Shown in pieces: positions 48,068-59,579 of a DNA stretch of 64,000 bases. The translations under genes were made by a program, and so were the position numbers. The number at the start of each line of letters is the position of its first letter. The stretch's first letter is position 1. Source of the DNA: Macrobrachium rosenbergii (taxonomy: Eukaryota > Arthropoda > Malacostraca > Decapoda > Palaemonidae); assembly GCF_040412425.1 (NCBI RefSeq), contig NC_089782.1, forward strand, positions 43,091,322-43,155,321. Direction: 5' to 3'. The notes beneath the pieces were generated by a model, which was not told the origin of the DNA, ran no database searches, and saw only the letters and a list, made by a program, of their open reading frames with translations.

Positions 48068-48313
48068 GAGATTTAGGCCAAAGGCAAAGCGCTGGGACCT
48101 ATGAGGTCATTCGGCGCTGAAAATAATGACGAAAAAATTTTTAGGAGAGGGTGGCAAGCAAGATGGAAGAAAGAGAATATGAACGGAGGTACAGTACAAG
48201 GAAAGACAGTGGTTACAGCTACAGGCCGCAAGGACGCCGCGCTGCAAGTAACCTTCAGTGATGTCTACAGTGCACTGCGTGAGGCGCACTGATGGCACTG
48301 ACCCCCTACGGAA
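48068..48313. repeat. Family A copy 11, internal deletion
   Basis: The left block (ttaggccaaaggcaaagcgc) and right end (gtgaggcgcactgatggcac) are present. About 70 bp between the gctgaaa and ggagagggtgg blocks is deleted. Confidence 0.88.
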
Positions 48314-48799
48314 ATTAAACTTGTTCATTAAGCTTTCACGTCTGTCTGAATGTTAATCATAACTTAAGCTTATGGACACTGTGTTCTATGAAGGCTTGAT
48401 ATACGAATTAAGGACCATTTTCAACAACTGGATATTAAAGAGTAATGATCTTGAATAACAATCGTAATTACAAATTTCCTAATAGCTAAAGCAGTTGTTA
48501 ATAGTTTCACACACTTAACGCTCTTCGAAACTCCAATAATAATAATAATAATAAATAATAATAATGAAATACATTTCACCTTGTCATCTCTACTTCAGTT
48601 ATTCAGTATCCTATAAAACGTAAACGTACATGTTGGAGATCAAACCAAGAGCACCAATTTGTCAACAACGTTCTGTCGAACAATGTGAATGGTCGGACGG
48701 TTTCCTGTCACTGTCAAGAACGCATTATGAGTGATTGGTAAAAAAATGTTAAACTCTTGGAACATCAAATTAAGCTTAGCAATAATTTTTTTTTTCATA

Positions 48800-49395
48800 A
48801 AACCTGAGCCTGGAAAAACATTTTCACAAGGCCTGGCAATACTTTGTACTCAAAAAGATTTGCCAAAATTTAGTCAGAAAAACACAGCTTGGCGACACTG
48901 CTTTTACACTAGGCGAAAGGTGTTTACCAAAATTTTAACGTTACACAAAGGCACGACTTGGCAATAATAATTTTACACAAAAGAGAGCTTGCCAAAACTT
49001 AACGTTACAGAGAGCACAACCTGGCAATAATACTTCTACATAAAAGTTTGCCAAAATTTAATGTCTACAGAAAACACAAATTGGCAATAAAACTTCTACA
49101 CAAGAAGAGCTTGCCAAAATTTAACGCTACAGAGAACACAACTTGGCAATGATGTTTTTACACAAAAAAGAGCTTGCCAAAATTTAATGTTATAGAAAGC
49201 ATAACTTGGCAACAATACTTTTACACAAGAAGAGCTTACCAAAATATAATGTTATAGAAAAAACAACTTGGCAACAATACTTTTACACAAAAAAGAGCTG
49301 GCCAGAATTTAACGTTACAGAGAGCACAACTTGGCAATGATGTTTTTACACAAAAAAAAGCCTGCCAAAATTTAATACTACAAAAACAATGCTTG
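48800..49395. repeat. about 62-bp degenerate tandem repeat
   Basis: Nine to ten units of cttggcaacaatacttttac acaaaaaagagcttgccaaa followed by atttaacgttacagagagca caa. Each unit contains the inverted words TTGGCAA and TTGCCAA about 25 bp apart. Units differ by scattered substitutions and small indels, so the array is old. Confidence 0.9.
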
Positions 49396-49740
49396 GCAAC
49401 TCCATTTTAAGAGCCAGACGACAATTCCTTTACAGAAACAGAGGTTAGCAACACTTTCCTCCAAACGAAAGCTTTCATTCACCTGCTTTCCATAACCAAG
49501 AGGCCTCTAAATAAAAGCTTATCCCGCGTTCGTTATCAGCCGAGCGACACAACACATTATCAACGTGTTAATGGCACTGCGGTAAGCGCGCTTCCCTTCC
49601 CTGCCTGCAGGCTCGTCTAAATACGAAGTTCCTCTCTGGATGATCGAGTTACTCTGTCTGGTGTTAATTATTCATTTGTACCGATTCTAATTGTTTAAAT
49701 TTATTCGCGAATTTTTAGGCACACTGGTAAAACACTAATA
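49396..49740. other. repeat-free stretch
   Basis: After the tandem array comes sequence without simple repeats, including ttatcccgcgttcgttatca and homeodomain-type attaattattc words near 49,660. No coding signature. Confidence 0.35.
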
Positions 49741-49743
49741 AAT

Positions 49744-49803
<60 letters not shown>
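49744..49803. repeat. (AAT)n microsatellite
   Basis: About 60 bp of AAT. Confidence 0.97.
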
Positions 49804-49805
<2 letters not shown>

Positions 49806-50898
49806 ACCTCAAATATAATGTCTGGACTAAGTAGTGATAAAATGCTAAAATATGAACCAACGGCTTTTTTACGCTAAACGCAAAAGTAAATGCTTCTTAT
49901 CGAGACAGTATTACCATGGGTTATTACGATATCTTGAAATTGAAAACAAAAAAATTACATAACGTAAGGGTTTTCTTTAACTTCGTTTCCAAAGCCTTTC
50001 CATGCAATCAATCAGAATCATCAACACACAAACAATTACTTTTAATAACACTTGAGTCAAGACTTCTTTGCTGCAGTAACTCAAAAATTCACCTCAAGCA
50101 GATGAAAGTCTGCAACACAGTATTTTCATAACTGATTTAATTAAATTTCCACTCTTGCTTGGGTAGCCTTACGATCTTTACGCTTGTATCCAAGCATGGT
50201 ATTCAAGGGTAATAACTTGGTTTGCAAGGTAGAGGTATTGCAACATTATGCATTCATCCTATTGACAATATTCACACTATGAAATCATATGGTTAAAGAG
50301 CATATTTTCCAAAATTATTAATGAAAACATATATCATTTTCTCCATCTCAATACAATTATTAAGGCTGAGGACGTTCTCATCATTAGCTATTAGATATTA
50401 CTGCATCTTCATTCAAATATTTAGCATTTACACAATATTGTCAGGCTAAATTTTACTTCAGTAGCAAGGCCTTAACCTCAGCTGCATACTTGGTCTTTTA
50501 AAAACAAATCTTGATAAGTCTTTCCATCACTTTATTGCTCCATGTCAGTGAAATACCACTGTACAAAAAATTGAAAACGAAACTAAATTAAATTCCGAAG
50601 ATTTCTAAGCTCACTTCCGGTTACGAAGCTTCAGCTCTCGATACACAATACAGAGCAAAACACACCATGACATAAGATTTGGAAAAAGCAAAATATCAAA
50701 GAAAAAAATGGCCTCGGAGATTCGTATATAGTTGATGGTCGGTCATATACATAGTCTGCGTTAAGCTTTCAATACGGATATGCTATTAATTTATTTTAAG
50801 TGACATACGGAATAAATCCTAATGTATAGGCCTAACATATAGGCCTAATTGTCATGGTCAGCATATTACACGGGAAATGAAAGGTACATTATTGCTAA
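49804..50898. other. no recognisable gene
   Basis: AT-rich unique-looking DNA without a supported gene. Confidence 0.5.
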
Positions 50899-50899
50899 A

Positions 50900-51105
50900 A
50901 CGGCGTGTGTGTGTGTGTGTGTGTGTGCACGCAGTCATAACGAATCGTTGCTGAAGATGATACAAACATATTTCCTGTTTGCTTTACGAATTGGTAAAAT
51001 TTTATCATTTGACTCTACAGACATTTTGACGAATGCAGACTCTTTAGTAAGAAAACCAAACCAAAGACCACCCAAATCTGATAAAGACCTTAAGGGCAAA
51101 AACCC

Positions 51106-51146
<41 letters not shown>
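50900..51146. repeat. (GT)n and (GA)n tracts
   Basis: GT run at about 50,903-50,926 and GA run at about 51,110-51,146. Confidence 0.95.
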
Positions 51147-51150
<4 letters not shown>

Positions 51151-51461
51151 CCGTTTCTAGCTTCGGGAGCGGAATCAAGCACCGGTTTCGAGAAGAAGAA
51201 AAGTCATCAGCACACAAGGCCAATCTCCCTGTAATTTGCTTCATAATGAGGCGGCCAGTAATCTTTCTATATCACTGTCCATTACCAAAAATTATCTAAA
51301 TTAGAACGCCGAATTGCGCAGTTAATTACCACACCCGCGGAAAAAATCTTAAGGCGCGAGTAAACGAGGACATAAATCTAGGAATGACGCGATCCGATAA
51401 GCTGGGACGATCTTCATAAGACAATCGATCAACTGTATGGGCTATATTCAAGTGGACTGGA

Positions 51462-51590
51462 CTATAACATTTAGGCCAAAGGTCAAGCACTGGGACCTAT
51501 GGGGTCATCCAGCGCTGAAAGGGAAACTGAGAGTAAATAAGGATTTAAAGGTGTAGCAGGGGGAAGACCTCGCAGTTGCACTACGAGTTG
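51462..51590. repeat. Family A copy 12, truncated, in tandem with copy 13
   Basis: Left-end blocks to cctcgcagttgcactacgag, then a direct switch into the pentamer end (tgagtcgagttgaat) of the next copy. Confidence 0.9.
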
Positions 51591-51975
51591 AGTCGAGTTG
51601 AATATAGAATTTAGGCCAAAGCCCAAGCACCAGGACCAGTGAGGTCATTCAGCGCTGAAATGGAAACTGACCGTAAAAGGTTTGAAAGGTGTAACAGGAG
51701 GAAAACCTCAAAGCAGTTGCACTATGAATCAATTGTCAGGAGAGGGTGGAAAGTAAGATCGAAGAAAGAGAATATGAAAGGAGGTACAGTAAAAGTGACA
51801 AAAGGGGTTGCAGCTATAGGGACAAATGGTGGAAAGTAAGATGGAAGGGAATACGAACGGAGGTGATGTAAAAAGAATGAATGGGGTTGCAGCTAGGAGC
51901 CGAGGGGACACTGCAAAGAGCCTTAGGTGACGCCTACAGTGCTCCGAGTGAGATGCACTGACGGCACTAACACCC
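51591..51975. repeat. Family A copy 13, with internal duplication
   Basis: Full blocks plus a second pass through the gtggaaagtaagatggaag ... ggggttgcagctag segment (about 51,829-51,897), giving an element about 85 bp longer than the others. Confidence 0.9.
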
Positions 51976-52262
51976 TTCAAAAGGTAATCTCTGAGATTCG
52001 AAGGAATTGGCTGGTTTCAAAGACTGAATTCTTTTCGGCCGGTTGGTCTGCATTTACTTATGATGATCGAAGAAATCAACTGCACAAATTCATACAGAAC
52101 GAACTTTAATGCTCAACATCTTGGTAAACAAATTTCGTCACCACACAAAGAGAGTTTCATTGCCTCATTAGCTTCATTAACAAAGAATGTCCTTTTTGTT
52201 ACTGGTTACTGACGAGATAAAATCTGTCTGTGAAAAGTTAATAGAGAGAAAACGAAACATTG

Positions 52263-52336
52263 TGTGACGTCAGAAGCTGAAAAACATCGGGCGAAGTTCT
52301 GCCTTTGCCCGATGTTTCTCCGCTTCTGACGTCACA
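52263..52336. repeat. CRE-bearing hairpin
   Basis: Two 30-bp arms match at 27 positions: tgtgacgtcagaagctgaaa aacatcgggc, and its near reverse complement ending ttctgacgtcaca, around a 14-base centre. Each arm carries TGACGTCA, the palindromic cAMP-response-element core. It could be a tiny MITE, a structured RNA or a paired CREB/ATF site; the sequence alone does not decide. Confidence 0.75.
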
Positions 52337-52811
52337 ACGAACAAAGTTCGATCTTGTGGACGTAACGTAACACAATAACATTAAACACAAGTTCTTAAAT
52401 AATCATATGATGTAACAAGTGGCATTACATTCCAACTTTATTCATCCCAAAGCATGAAGAAATGGGTTCGATTAAAACGAAAAGTAAAGGTACTTTGCTT
52501 AAAAATTAAATGAATAAGTTAAAAAAAACCTTAAGAAGTAAAAATCATACCCAAAATTTGAAATAGTGTAATCAGCCATCTAGTTCATCCCTTCCTCTTT
52601 GTTCCAGCAACGGAAATAATAACGTTTATCAAGTAATGGTTAATTATGACACTTCAGATAACGTACAGTGTGCTCTGATAAGAGCGGGTGGGAGGCTTAT
52701 AGTAGTGTCAAGGCCGGGAACTTGGTAAAAAGAACAAAGCATTACTGAAACTTGCTCAGGGTCTTTGAAGTTTGGAATGAGGACCAGCGGGTCACAAGAA
52801 GGCGAGACAAA

Positions 52812-52815
<4 letters not shown>

Positions 52816-52870
<55 letters not shown>
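52816..52870. repeat. (GA)n microsatellite
   Basis: About 54 bp of GA. Confidence 0.97.
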
Positions 52871-52872
<2 letters not shown>

Positions 52873-53429
52873 TATCTACCTTCTGAGGAGTAAAAATCTT
52901 GACCAAACTCCCTGAAATCGTGATAGTACAATTTTATCCTACACTCGAAGAAGCAGGTTCTAATATACTGAATGTGGCCTCCTAAAAAATAATAATAAAA
53001 AACTAAAAAAAAATAGAAATAACATCCGACACTTGCAACATGCCATAGGGGTCTCCTACGGGAGAGAATTGATCACACAATAAAACCCACGAGCCACAGG
53101 TGTCAGTTTCTCTCAATGAGGCCTGCTAGCCACCAACGTATAGAACCCATACATTCATTTTATGTGTGTAACAACGATAATCTACGAGTAATTAATTATA
53201 GGATTAGACATGTCGTCGTCCAGCCCGGGGCAGACTCTCTCGCCAATGGCCCCTGTTCAAGGATGCAAAATGAAGCCACATAATGAAAGCTTTTGGACGG
53301 TACGTACCGCCACATGGATAAGGACTTGCCGCCTCGACCTTCTACATATCACTGTTTATTTTAGTGTTTTTTCGTTTTCTTCTTAATCTATATAAATAAA
53401 CGCCCACTTAGGGAAGGATATATACCTTT
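52871..53429. other. no supported gene
   Basis: Unique-looking sequence. It includes the 12-bp palindrome cggtacgtaccg at about 53,298-53,309. Confidence 0.45.
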
Positions 53430-53735
53430 GAATGGAATGGAATGGAATATAAAATTCAGGCCAAGGGCCAAGCGCTGTGACCTATGAGGTCATTCCACGT
53501 TCAAGGGGAAATTGAGAGTAAAAGGTTTTAAAGGTGTTTGAGGAGAAAAACGCCCCACTTTCATTAAGAAACAATTGTTAGGAAAGGGTGGAAAGTAGGA
53601 TGGAAAGAGAATATGAATGGAAGTACAACAAAATGAATGAAAGGGGATTGCAGCTAGGGGCCGAAGGGACGATGTAAGAACCTTAGGTAATGCCTACAGT
53701 GCACAGCGTGAGGTGCACTGACGGAACTACCATCC
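53430..53735. repeat. Family A copy 14, near full length
   Basis: Pentamer end (ggaat) repeated three times, then all family blocks to gtgaggtgcactgacggaac. Confidence 0.92.
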
Positions 53736-54595
53736 AATGGCTATTTTTGCTCAACTACGGAGCTATTAATATGGACACACACCATTGCAGAAGAGAGGGG
53801 TTAGGCTTAATTTACATAAAATTATTAAGCCCGGATACGATACCATGAGGAAGAACAACGACCGTTGGGAACAACGAACGAGGCCTCTTCCCACCCAGGT
53901 GAAACCTGTGGGAGCTAGGCACAAGGCATACTGCCGCAGATGACTCGGCAGGTGCAGCAATGCGTCCATCAACCCCTACCCCCGTCCCTAACTCCCCCGC
54001 CCCTTTCGCAATACGAAGCTAATTCAGTTGCTAATCTGAAGGGTAAATCCAAGTTCACAGTTTATGTAACCCTGACGAAGATGTTAAACATCTGCATCAC
54101 CTCTTGCAGTCAAATCAGTCAACACTCAGTCCACTTGAACCAATCGCCTACATGTGCACACATTCTCAAGTTTCAAAAAGGGTGATGATTAACTTGTCAC
54201 ACACCGAAACACCTGCACACACACTATGAGGAAAGCCAAGACATGATGCAACAACAGATGTTCAGGAGTTTTCAGATTCAAATTCAAATTGGGCTCAGAA
54301 GCCACCAGAGAAGAAAAGTATAAAGATAAAACGGTTTTCAGGAATCCGTCGCGCCTAACTACCCATGGAAAAGATGGTCAACACACTGTCAGCCATTCTC
54401 AAGTCACATACCCAGTGCCCTACCCTTGAAGGCAGCATAGTTCTAATAACGAGTCATCTGATGAAGATTTACAATATACATTAAAAAATATACATTTCAC
54501 AATATACATAAAAAAATATACATGCAGTATTATCCGACGACATAATGTGAATGTGCAAGAGAAAGAGAGAGCGAGAGAGAAACGAGTAATAATAA
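53736..54595. other. no recognisable gene
   Basis: Unique-looking sequence with no supported gene. Confidence 0.5.
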
Positions 54596-54597
54596 AA

Positions 54598-54661
54598 GGA
54601 GGAGGAGGAGGAGGAGGAGGAGGAGGAGGAGGAGGAGGAGGAGGAGGAGGAGGAGGAGGAG
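54598..54661. repeat. (AGG)n microsatellite
   Basis: About 63 bp of AGG. Confidence 0.97.
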
Positions 54662-56112
54662 GGATAGAGAAAAAAAAAGTTGAAAAGCGAAAACAAATAC
54701 TCAGACAATGATATCGAAAGAAGTATAAAGGAACGTCCTCAAAACGAAAGGAACATTTTACTAATATGCTAAACCGCCATAAACGACGATCCTTGAATTA
54801 ACAATATTCACACTACCATGAAAAACGTAAAAACGAAACAAATCGTTCAGCCTTCCTTCCATGACAAAAAAAAAAAAAAAAAAAACCATCATATATATAT
54901 TTCACCTAAATAATCAACATACTTTTCTCACACCTTTTCCCTCCAGAAAACCACAACAATTCTACAAATGGACGCTGTTAATCTACAAAAGAACCAGGCA
55001 CGAGGTCGCCGCCAGCCAAATTCAATCTAAGAAATGAATGCTATATAATAATCACGTATGCCTCGAAGCCCTGTCGCTAATTTCACCTGATGTGGGAGAT
55101 CTAGAAGCAAGGTTCAGCTGCAGAACTCGTCTCATAAATTACGGATTAAAATACAATTATATTACAGAGAAAAAAGTTAATTATAACTTTGGAACACTGG
55201 CGTAACTTACGAGGTTATACAACTGTGAGAATTAGTGGATGAGAATCCAAGAAATGTAAGGAGAACACAACTTGGTACGTCGAAAATTTAGTGAGACGTC
55301 ATAGAAAAATAAGTAATATTTCAATATTACATATATATATACACATACTTGTGTCTCAACCCTGATGAGGTTTACAAATATACAAAAGCGCCTGGTTTAC
55401 TTAAAATCTTTTTAGCCTTCTTGTGGCTGGACACAGATATAACAAAACATGTCTTCAATGATTTGTTGCAACCTACATACTTTTTGCTACTTAGATACAT
55501 ACATACATACATACATAAATACATATATCACACATACATACACAAATCTTATAGGATCACGACTGGTTAAGAAAATGTTAACCTACTGCCAACACAACCT
55601 TTATTTAATGCACAAACGCAACTGACGCAAAAAACATATAACAGACAGAAAACTTATTTAAAATGCAATAAACTTCTGGAATAAACTCCGACTGGTGAGT
55701 TCCGACTCTCAAATCCCAGTCGAGGCCGCAAAAGCCCTTTCATAATCGAAACAATAAATTCCATTCAATTTTCCGAAATGGGTTGGCATGAATATAATCT
55801 CAAAAAAAAAAAAAAAAAAAAAAAAAAACCGGCACTCCGTTAAATAAGTTACCCATGGATTAGCGAGACATTTTTTATTAGCGAGACATTTTTTATTTTA
55901 ACTTTTACATTTCTCCATCCGTCAAATGAATATTGGGGTCTGAAATAACAGACCATGGAAATTCTAAAATAAACCCAACATGACAAGCCCTTTATTTTTT
56001 TAGCTATTTTATTTATACGTTCATTAGCAGGATGACATGACGCAAAACGGATATGTCCTGTTTTATACGAACACTTTACCAGGGAATGAGATGCCCAAAA
56101 CAAAGTGATTGG

Positions 56113-56115
<3 letters not shown>
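54662..56115. other. no recognisable gene; two poly-A runs
   Basis: A runs lie at about 54,867-54,885 and 55,801-55,828. A (CATA)n run is at about 55,496-55,530, and the 17-bp segment attagcgagacatttttta is tandemly doubled at about 55,858-55,892. No protein or RNA gene. Confidence 0.5.

Positions 56116-56117
<2 letters not shown>

Positions 56118-56200
<83 letters not shown>
56118..56200. repeat. (AT)n microsatellite
   Basis: About 83 bp of AT. Confidence 0.97.
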
Positions 56201-56206
<6 letters not shown>

Positions 56207-56214
56207 TAGAAAAG

Positions 56215-56465
56215 AATACCGAACTTAGGCCAAAGGCCAAGCTCTGGGATCTAGGAGGTCATTCAGCGCTGAAACTGACAGGAAATAAAGGTTTGAAACG
56301 TGTAACAAGAGGTAAAACCTCGCAGTTGCACTGAGAGTCAATTGTTAGGCGAGGATGGAAGGTAAGAAGGATCAGAGAGAATGTGAGTGGAGGTACAGCA
56401 AAAGGAATGAAAATGCCTACAGTACACCGCATGAGGTGCACTGACGGCACTAACCCCTTACGGGA
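56215..56465. repeat. Family A copy 15
   Basis: Blocks from ggccaaaggccaagctctgg to gcatgaggtgcactgacggc, with a deletion in the gttgcagctagggg region. Same orientation as the other fourteen. Confidence 0.9.
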
Positions 56466-56542
56466 TATAGTAGTGGAGATCCGGATTTGCGGAAAAGTGA
56501 ACTGCTCAGAATTGGCGGAGGTCTGCGGTCTCCGCACGTCAC

Positions 56543-56614
<72 letters not shown>
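56543..56614. repeat. (ATT)n microsatellite
   Basis: About 72 bp of ATT. Confidence 0.97.
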
Positions 56615-56659
56615 GCTCAGAAATGGTCTTGCTTTTATACGAACAACTCCCCTTATTAC

Positions 56660-57060
56660 AGTCAACAATGAACAATAAATAAATTAATAGATAAATAAAC
56701 ATATGAGAATATAAATAAACATAATAAAAAATATAAATCAATAATCAATTAATTCATTAAATTAATTAAAAATAAACAAACATTAAAATATAAATACGAA
56801 TATACAATTAATTAACACGCACATAAATTAATAGATTAAATAAATCCTAAACAAATAAAAGAAATACATAAATAAATACAAAAAACAAAACAAATCAATA
56901 AATAAACATGGAAATAAATATATAAACCAACAAACAAATAAACAGATACATAAATAACAGCTAAACAGATAAACAAATAAACAATAAATAAAAACAAAAA
57001 ATCAGTAAATAAACAAGGAAATACAAAAACAAACAAACAAATACATAGACACATAAACAA
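56660..57060. repeat. cryptically simple AAAT/AAAC-rich stretch
   Basis: About 400 bp built almost wholly from overlapping aata, aaac and ataaa words with no fixed period. The apparent open frames are artefacts of low complexity. Confidence 0.75.
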
Positions 57061-57240
57061 ACGGGCGAGGTGAAAGTAGAAAGGGAGAAGCAAGCACGGG
57101 CGGGTGGGCGGGCGGGACGGCCGATCGCGGTAATCGATCTCTCGACGCTAAGTCACGATAATTACCGCGAGCGATATAGGATAATAATGCGTTAAGGCCG
57201 ACATTACGGAGGGGGAGGGGAGGGGGCCACCGTCCCACAG
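57061..57240. other. GC-rich island with G runs and a dyad
   Basis: A sharp switch from AT-rich DNA to gggcgggtgggcgggcggga at about 57,098-57,117. The dyad cgcggtaat ... attaccgcg (about 57,124-57,168) follows, then a gagggggaggggagggggcc run. It has CpG-island character, and no coding signature is clear. Confidence 0.5.
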
Positions 57241-57254
57241 ACGATGAGCTGCCT

Positions 57255-57600
57255 TTTTGGACGTTGTATCTTGCAAACAATAAAACCCAATTTTCACAAT
57301 TTACAACATGGTATTAATATCAAAGTTGTTAAAATTTACAGATAATAAAAATCACAGTTTACAACAGAGTATCAATATCAAAGTTGTTAAAATTTACAGA
57401 TGATAATATCTAAATTTTCAAATGGACGTATCTTGAAAATAATAACAATTATATCCAATTTTCACAATTGACAATACAATAACAATAATACTATCAAAGA
57501 TGTGCCAAAATTTCCAAATAATAACATCAAAATTTTCAAATTTCACAAAATAATAATAACATTTAAAATTAGCAACAATTCAATCAAATTAGATTCCAAT
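57255..57600. repeat. degenerate AT-rich tandem repeats
   Basis: A unit of about 59 bp (tatcaaagttgttaaaattt acag...) occurs twice at about 57,303-57,415. A longer order (gtatcttg...aataacaa...ccaattttcacaatt.acaa) recurs at about 57,265-57,310 and 57,428-57,475. Confidence 0.7.
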
Positions 57601-57689
57601 GGCCAAATTGATTAGGCAATCCATAAACAAATATTAAATTCCCGTGTCATTTATTTTTTGTAAAACTAGGAAATTACTCTACAATGAGA

Positions 57690-57830
57690 ATATTAGCTAC
57701 GGCCGACCCCAAGTTCGGATAAAAGGAGTGAAAGTCCATGCAACTCGTAATAAATTGCAAGAGTTAAAAAACGTATATTTAACCTTAGCAGTTTGGTGCA
57801 GGGGACAATGCACCTCCCTTAAGGCCGAGA
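57690..57830 (+). other. possible exon-like segment, unassigned
   Basis: A plus-strand frame reads GRPQVRIKGVKVHATRNKLQ and then ELKNVYLTLAV, and ends at a strong donor-like aaat|gtaagtaaa (57,831). A weak acceptor-like tag precedes it. The residue pattern faintly resembles a beta-sandwich domain start, but I cannot assign a family. It may equally be chance or an old transposon. Confidence 0.15.
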
Positions 57831-57959
57831 AATGTAAGTAAATTACAGAATAAATCAAAGAAATCACCGGCTTACTAAACAAAATTACGACAAAAAAGGT
57901 CTAGTTAATTTACATTTCGAACAGGAAAAAAATTTAAAACTTCATTACGAAAAATATTA

Positions 57960-57981
57960 AGATATATATATACATATACAA

Positions 57982-58014
<33 letters not shown>

Positions 58015-58030
58015 TATATACATATATACA

Positions 58031-58084
<54 letters not shown>
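57960..58084. repeat. (AT)n tracts
   Basis: Interrupted AT runs with a short (GT)n in the middle. Confidence 0.95.
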
Positions 58085-58086
<2 letters not shown>

Positions 58087-59055
58087 TAAAATGGTCAATT
58101 TGAAACATACCTCAACACAGCAATGCCTTTCCCAGTGGGTTCTAGCTTGCTTTTAAGGGCAGCCGTGCCCTTCTCGACCCGATGAATTTCCCTTGGCATT
58201 CTCCTCCAGCTTACTTGTTCCCCTTACTCGTGAAATAACCCCTCCCCCAATCCCTTAGTCGGCACGTCCCATCAGCCTCGACATTCGAAATATTAAAATG
58301 AAAAAGTAAGACGCTTCTCGACCTCCGCTACTGACCTGATTCCAACCGCAACTAAATTATATTATTTCCTGAGGAGATTTTTTATTTGAAGAAATAATTA
58401 TCTGAAGCTCACTTTCAGTCATTTTCATCTAGAGACACTTTTGGTTCCACGGTTAAGCGAACATATGGTGCAGCAGAATTTAAAATTGAAAACGAAACCA
58501 ACAAAAATAATTAACATGAAGACAGTACAGAAAAAAATATCAATAAAATTCAATATCCATAGAAGGTTGCAAAATATAAAACACGCTGCTCATATCACTG
58601 CGTACATAAGGAATGGAGATATGAAGACAAACAAAAGCAGCAACTGATAAATGGAGTTACAAAACAAAGCCAATATGAAAGTAAAATAAGATTTAATTAT
58701 TCGCCGTGAGAATAAAAAAAAATATATATAAACGTAAAAGTCTGCAAACGGGTGTAAAAACGCCAGCGTGTTTTGGCAGAGTGCACGAACTGTATTAACG
58801 AGTTTATTGCAAACACAAACACACACACACACACACACACACAGTCAGTCTTGTATTTCAGGCCATACAAATATCTTTATTAATTCATTTACATAAGCGG
58901 TTTGTTACTATAAACCTACACACTACTGGCACACGTCTAGATATACAAACATACATCGGCACCTCTGTGTCAACCAACATGTAAATAAGGTCATATGTTT
59001 AAAACAAACCTCATGCAAGGCTATTTAAATAAGCCAACACATACAACGTCTTGTA
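58085..59055. other. no supported gene
   Basis: Unique-looking sequence with a (CA)n run at about 58,816-58,842. Confidence 0.5.
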
Positions 59056-59060
59056 CACAA

Positions 59061-59144
<84 letters not shown>

Positions 59145-59152
59145 TATATACC
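59056..59152. repeat. (CA)n-(AT)n compound microsatellite
   Basis: CA run at about 59,059-59,080 followed by AT to about 59,150. Confidence 0.96.
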
Positions 59153-59386
59153 ATAGACATACGTCACCCATACGTGTACAGTACATGTACATTCAGAACT
59201 TAAAATATACAAGTAAAATTGTATATAAAAAAAATTAAACATTTAACTCAAAGTGAAACAAACAAAAGGTGCCCAAAAAAACAACACAAAACGCAAATCA
59301 AAACAACGCCATCCCTAGCACAAAATGGAAGGAAAATTCAGTAAAAAAAAATATATTTATATAAACACGCCTGTATCTAAACTTAC

Positions 59387-59410
59387 CGCTGGCACTGTTT
59401 TGCTGGCCAT
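59387..59410 (-). CDS. candidate first coding exon (8 codons, partial gene)
   Basis: On the minus strand an ATG in good context (cacaATGg) starts MASKTVPA. It is followed in phase 0 by GCG|GTAAGT, an essentially perfect splice donor. The nearest upstream in-frame stop is a TAG 27 nt before the ATG, so this is the first possible start in its frame. Upstream (59,411-59,920) is a GC-richer, repeat-free stretch suitable for a 5' UTR and promoter. The rest of the gene would lie at lower coordinates, across the repeat-filled DNA to the left or beyond the window; I cannot identify a second exon. Eight codons give no family information. This is a sequence-grammar prediction, not a homology call. Confidence 0.4.
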
Positions 59411-59579
59411 TGTGAAGTCAACTGACAGTCTTAGTTCCTAATTCAAAATGTCAAGTAACTGCTTAAAATACTTTTTTTTATTTTTTCGAAATTATAACGG
59501 CTAACTGTGCGGCTGAAATCTGTCTTGCAAAAACGAATATGCTTATGCGCGAACTAAGCAAAAGTTCGATGTAATAATT

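Noticed and set aside
56836..57280. Hydrophobic Phe/Leu/Ile/Cys-rich minus-strand frames suggesting a membrane protein
   Set aside because: They are the translation of cryptically simple AAAT/AAAC DNA and the adjoining GC island, with no codon or domain signal.
57697..57882. Minus-strand frame opposite the 57.7-kb exon-like segment, as a possible second exon of the 59.4-kb gene
   Set aside because: A phase-0 continuation from the 59.4-kb donor into the best acceptor-like site meets a stop codon within a dozen residues.
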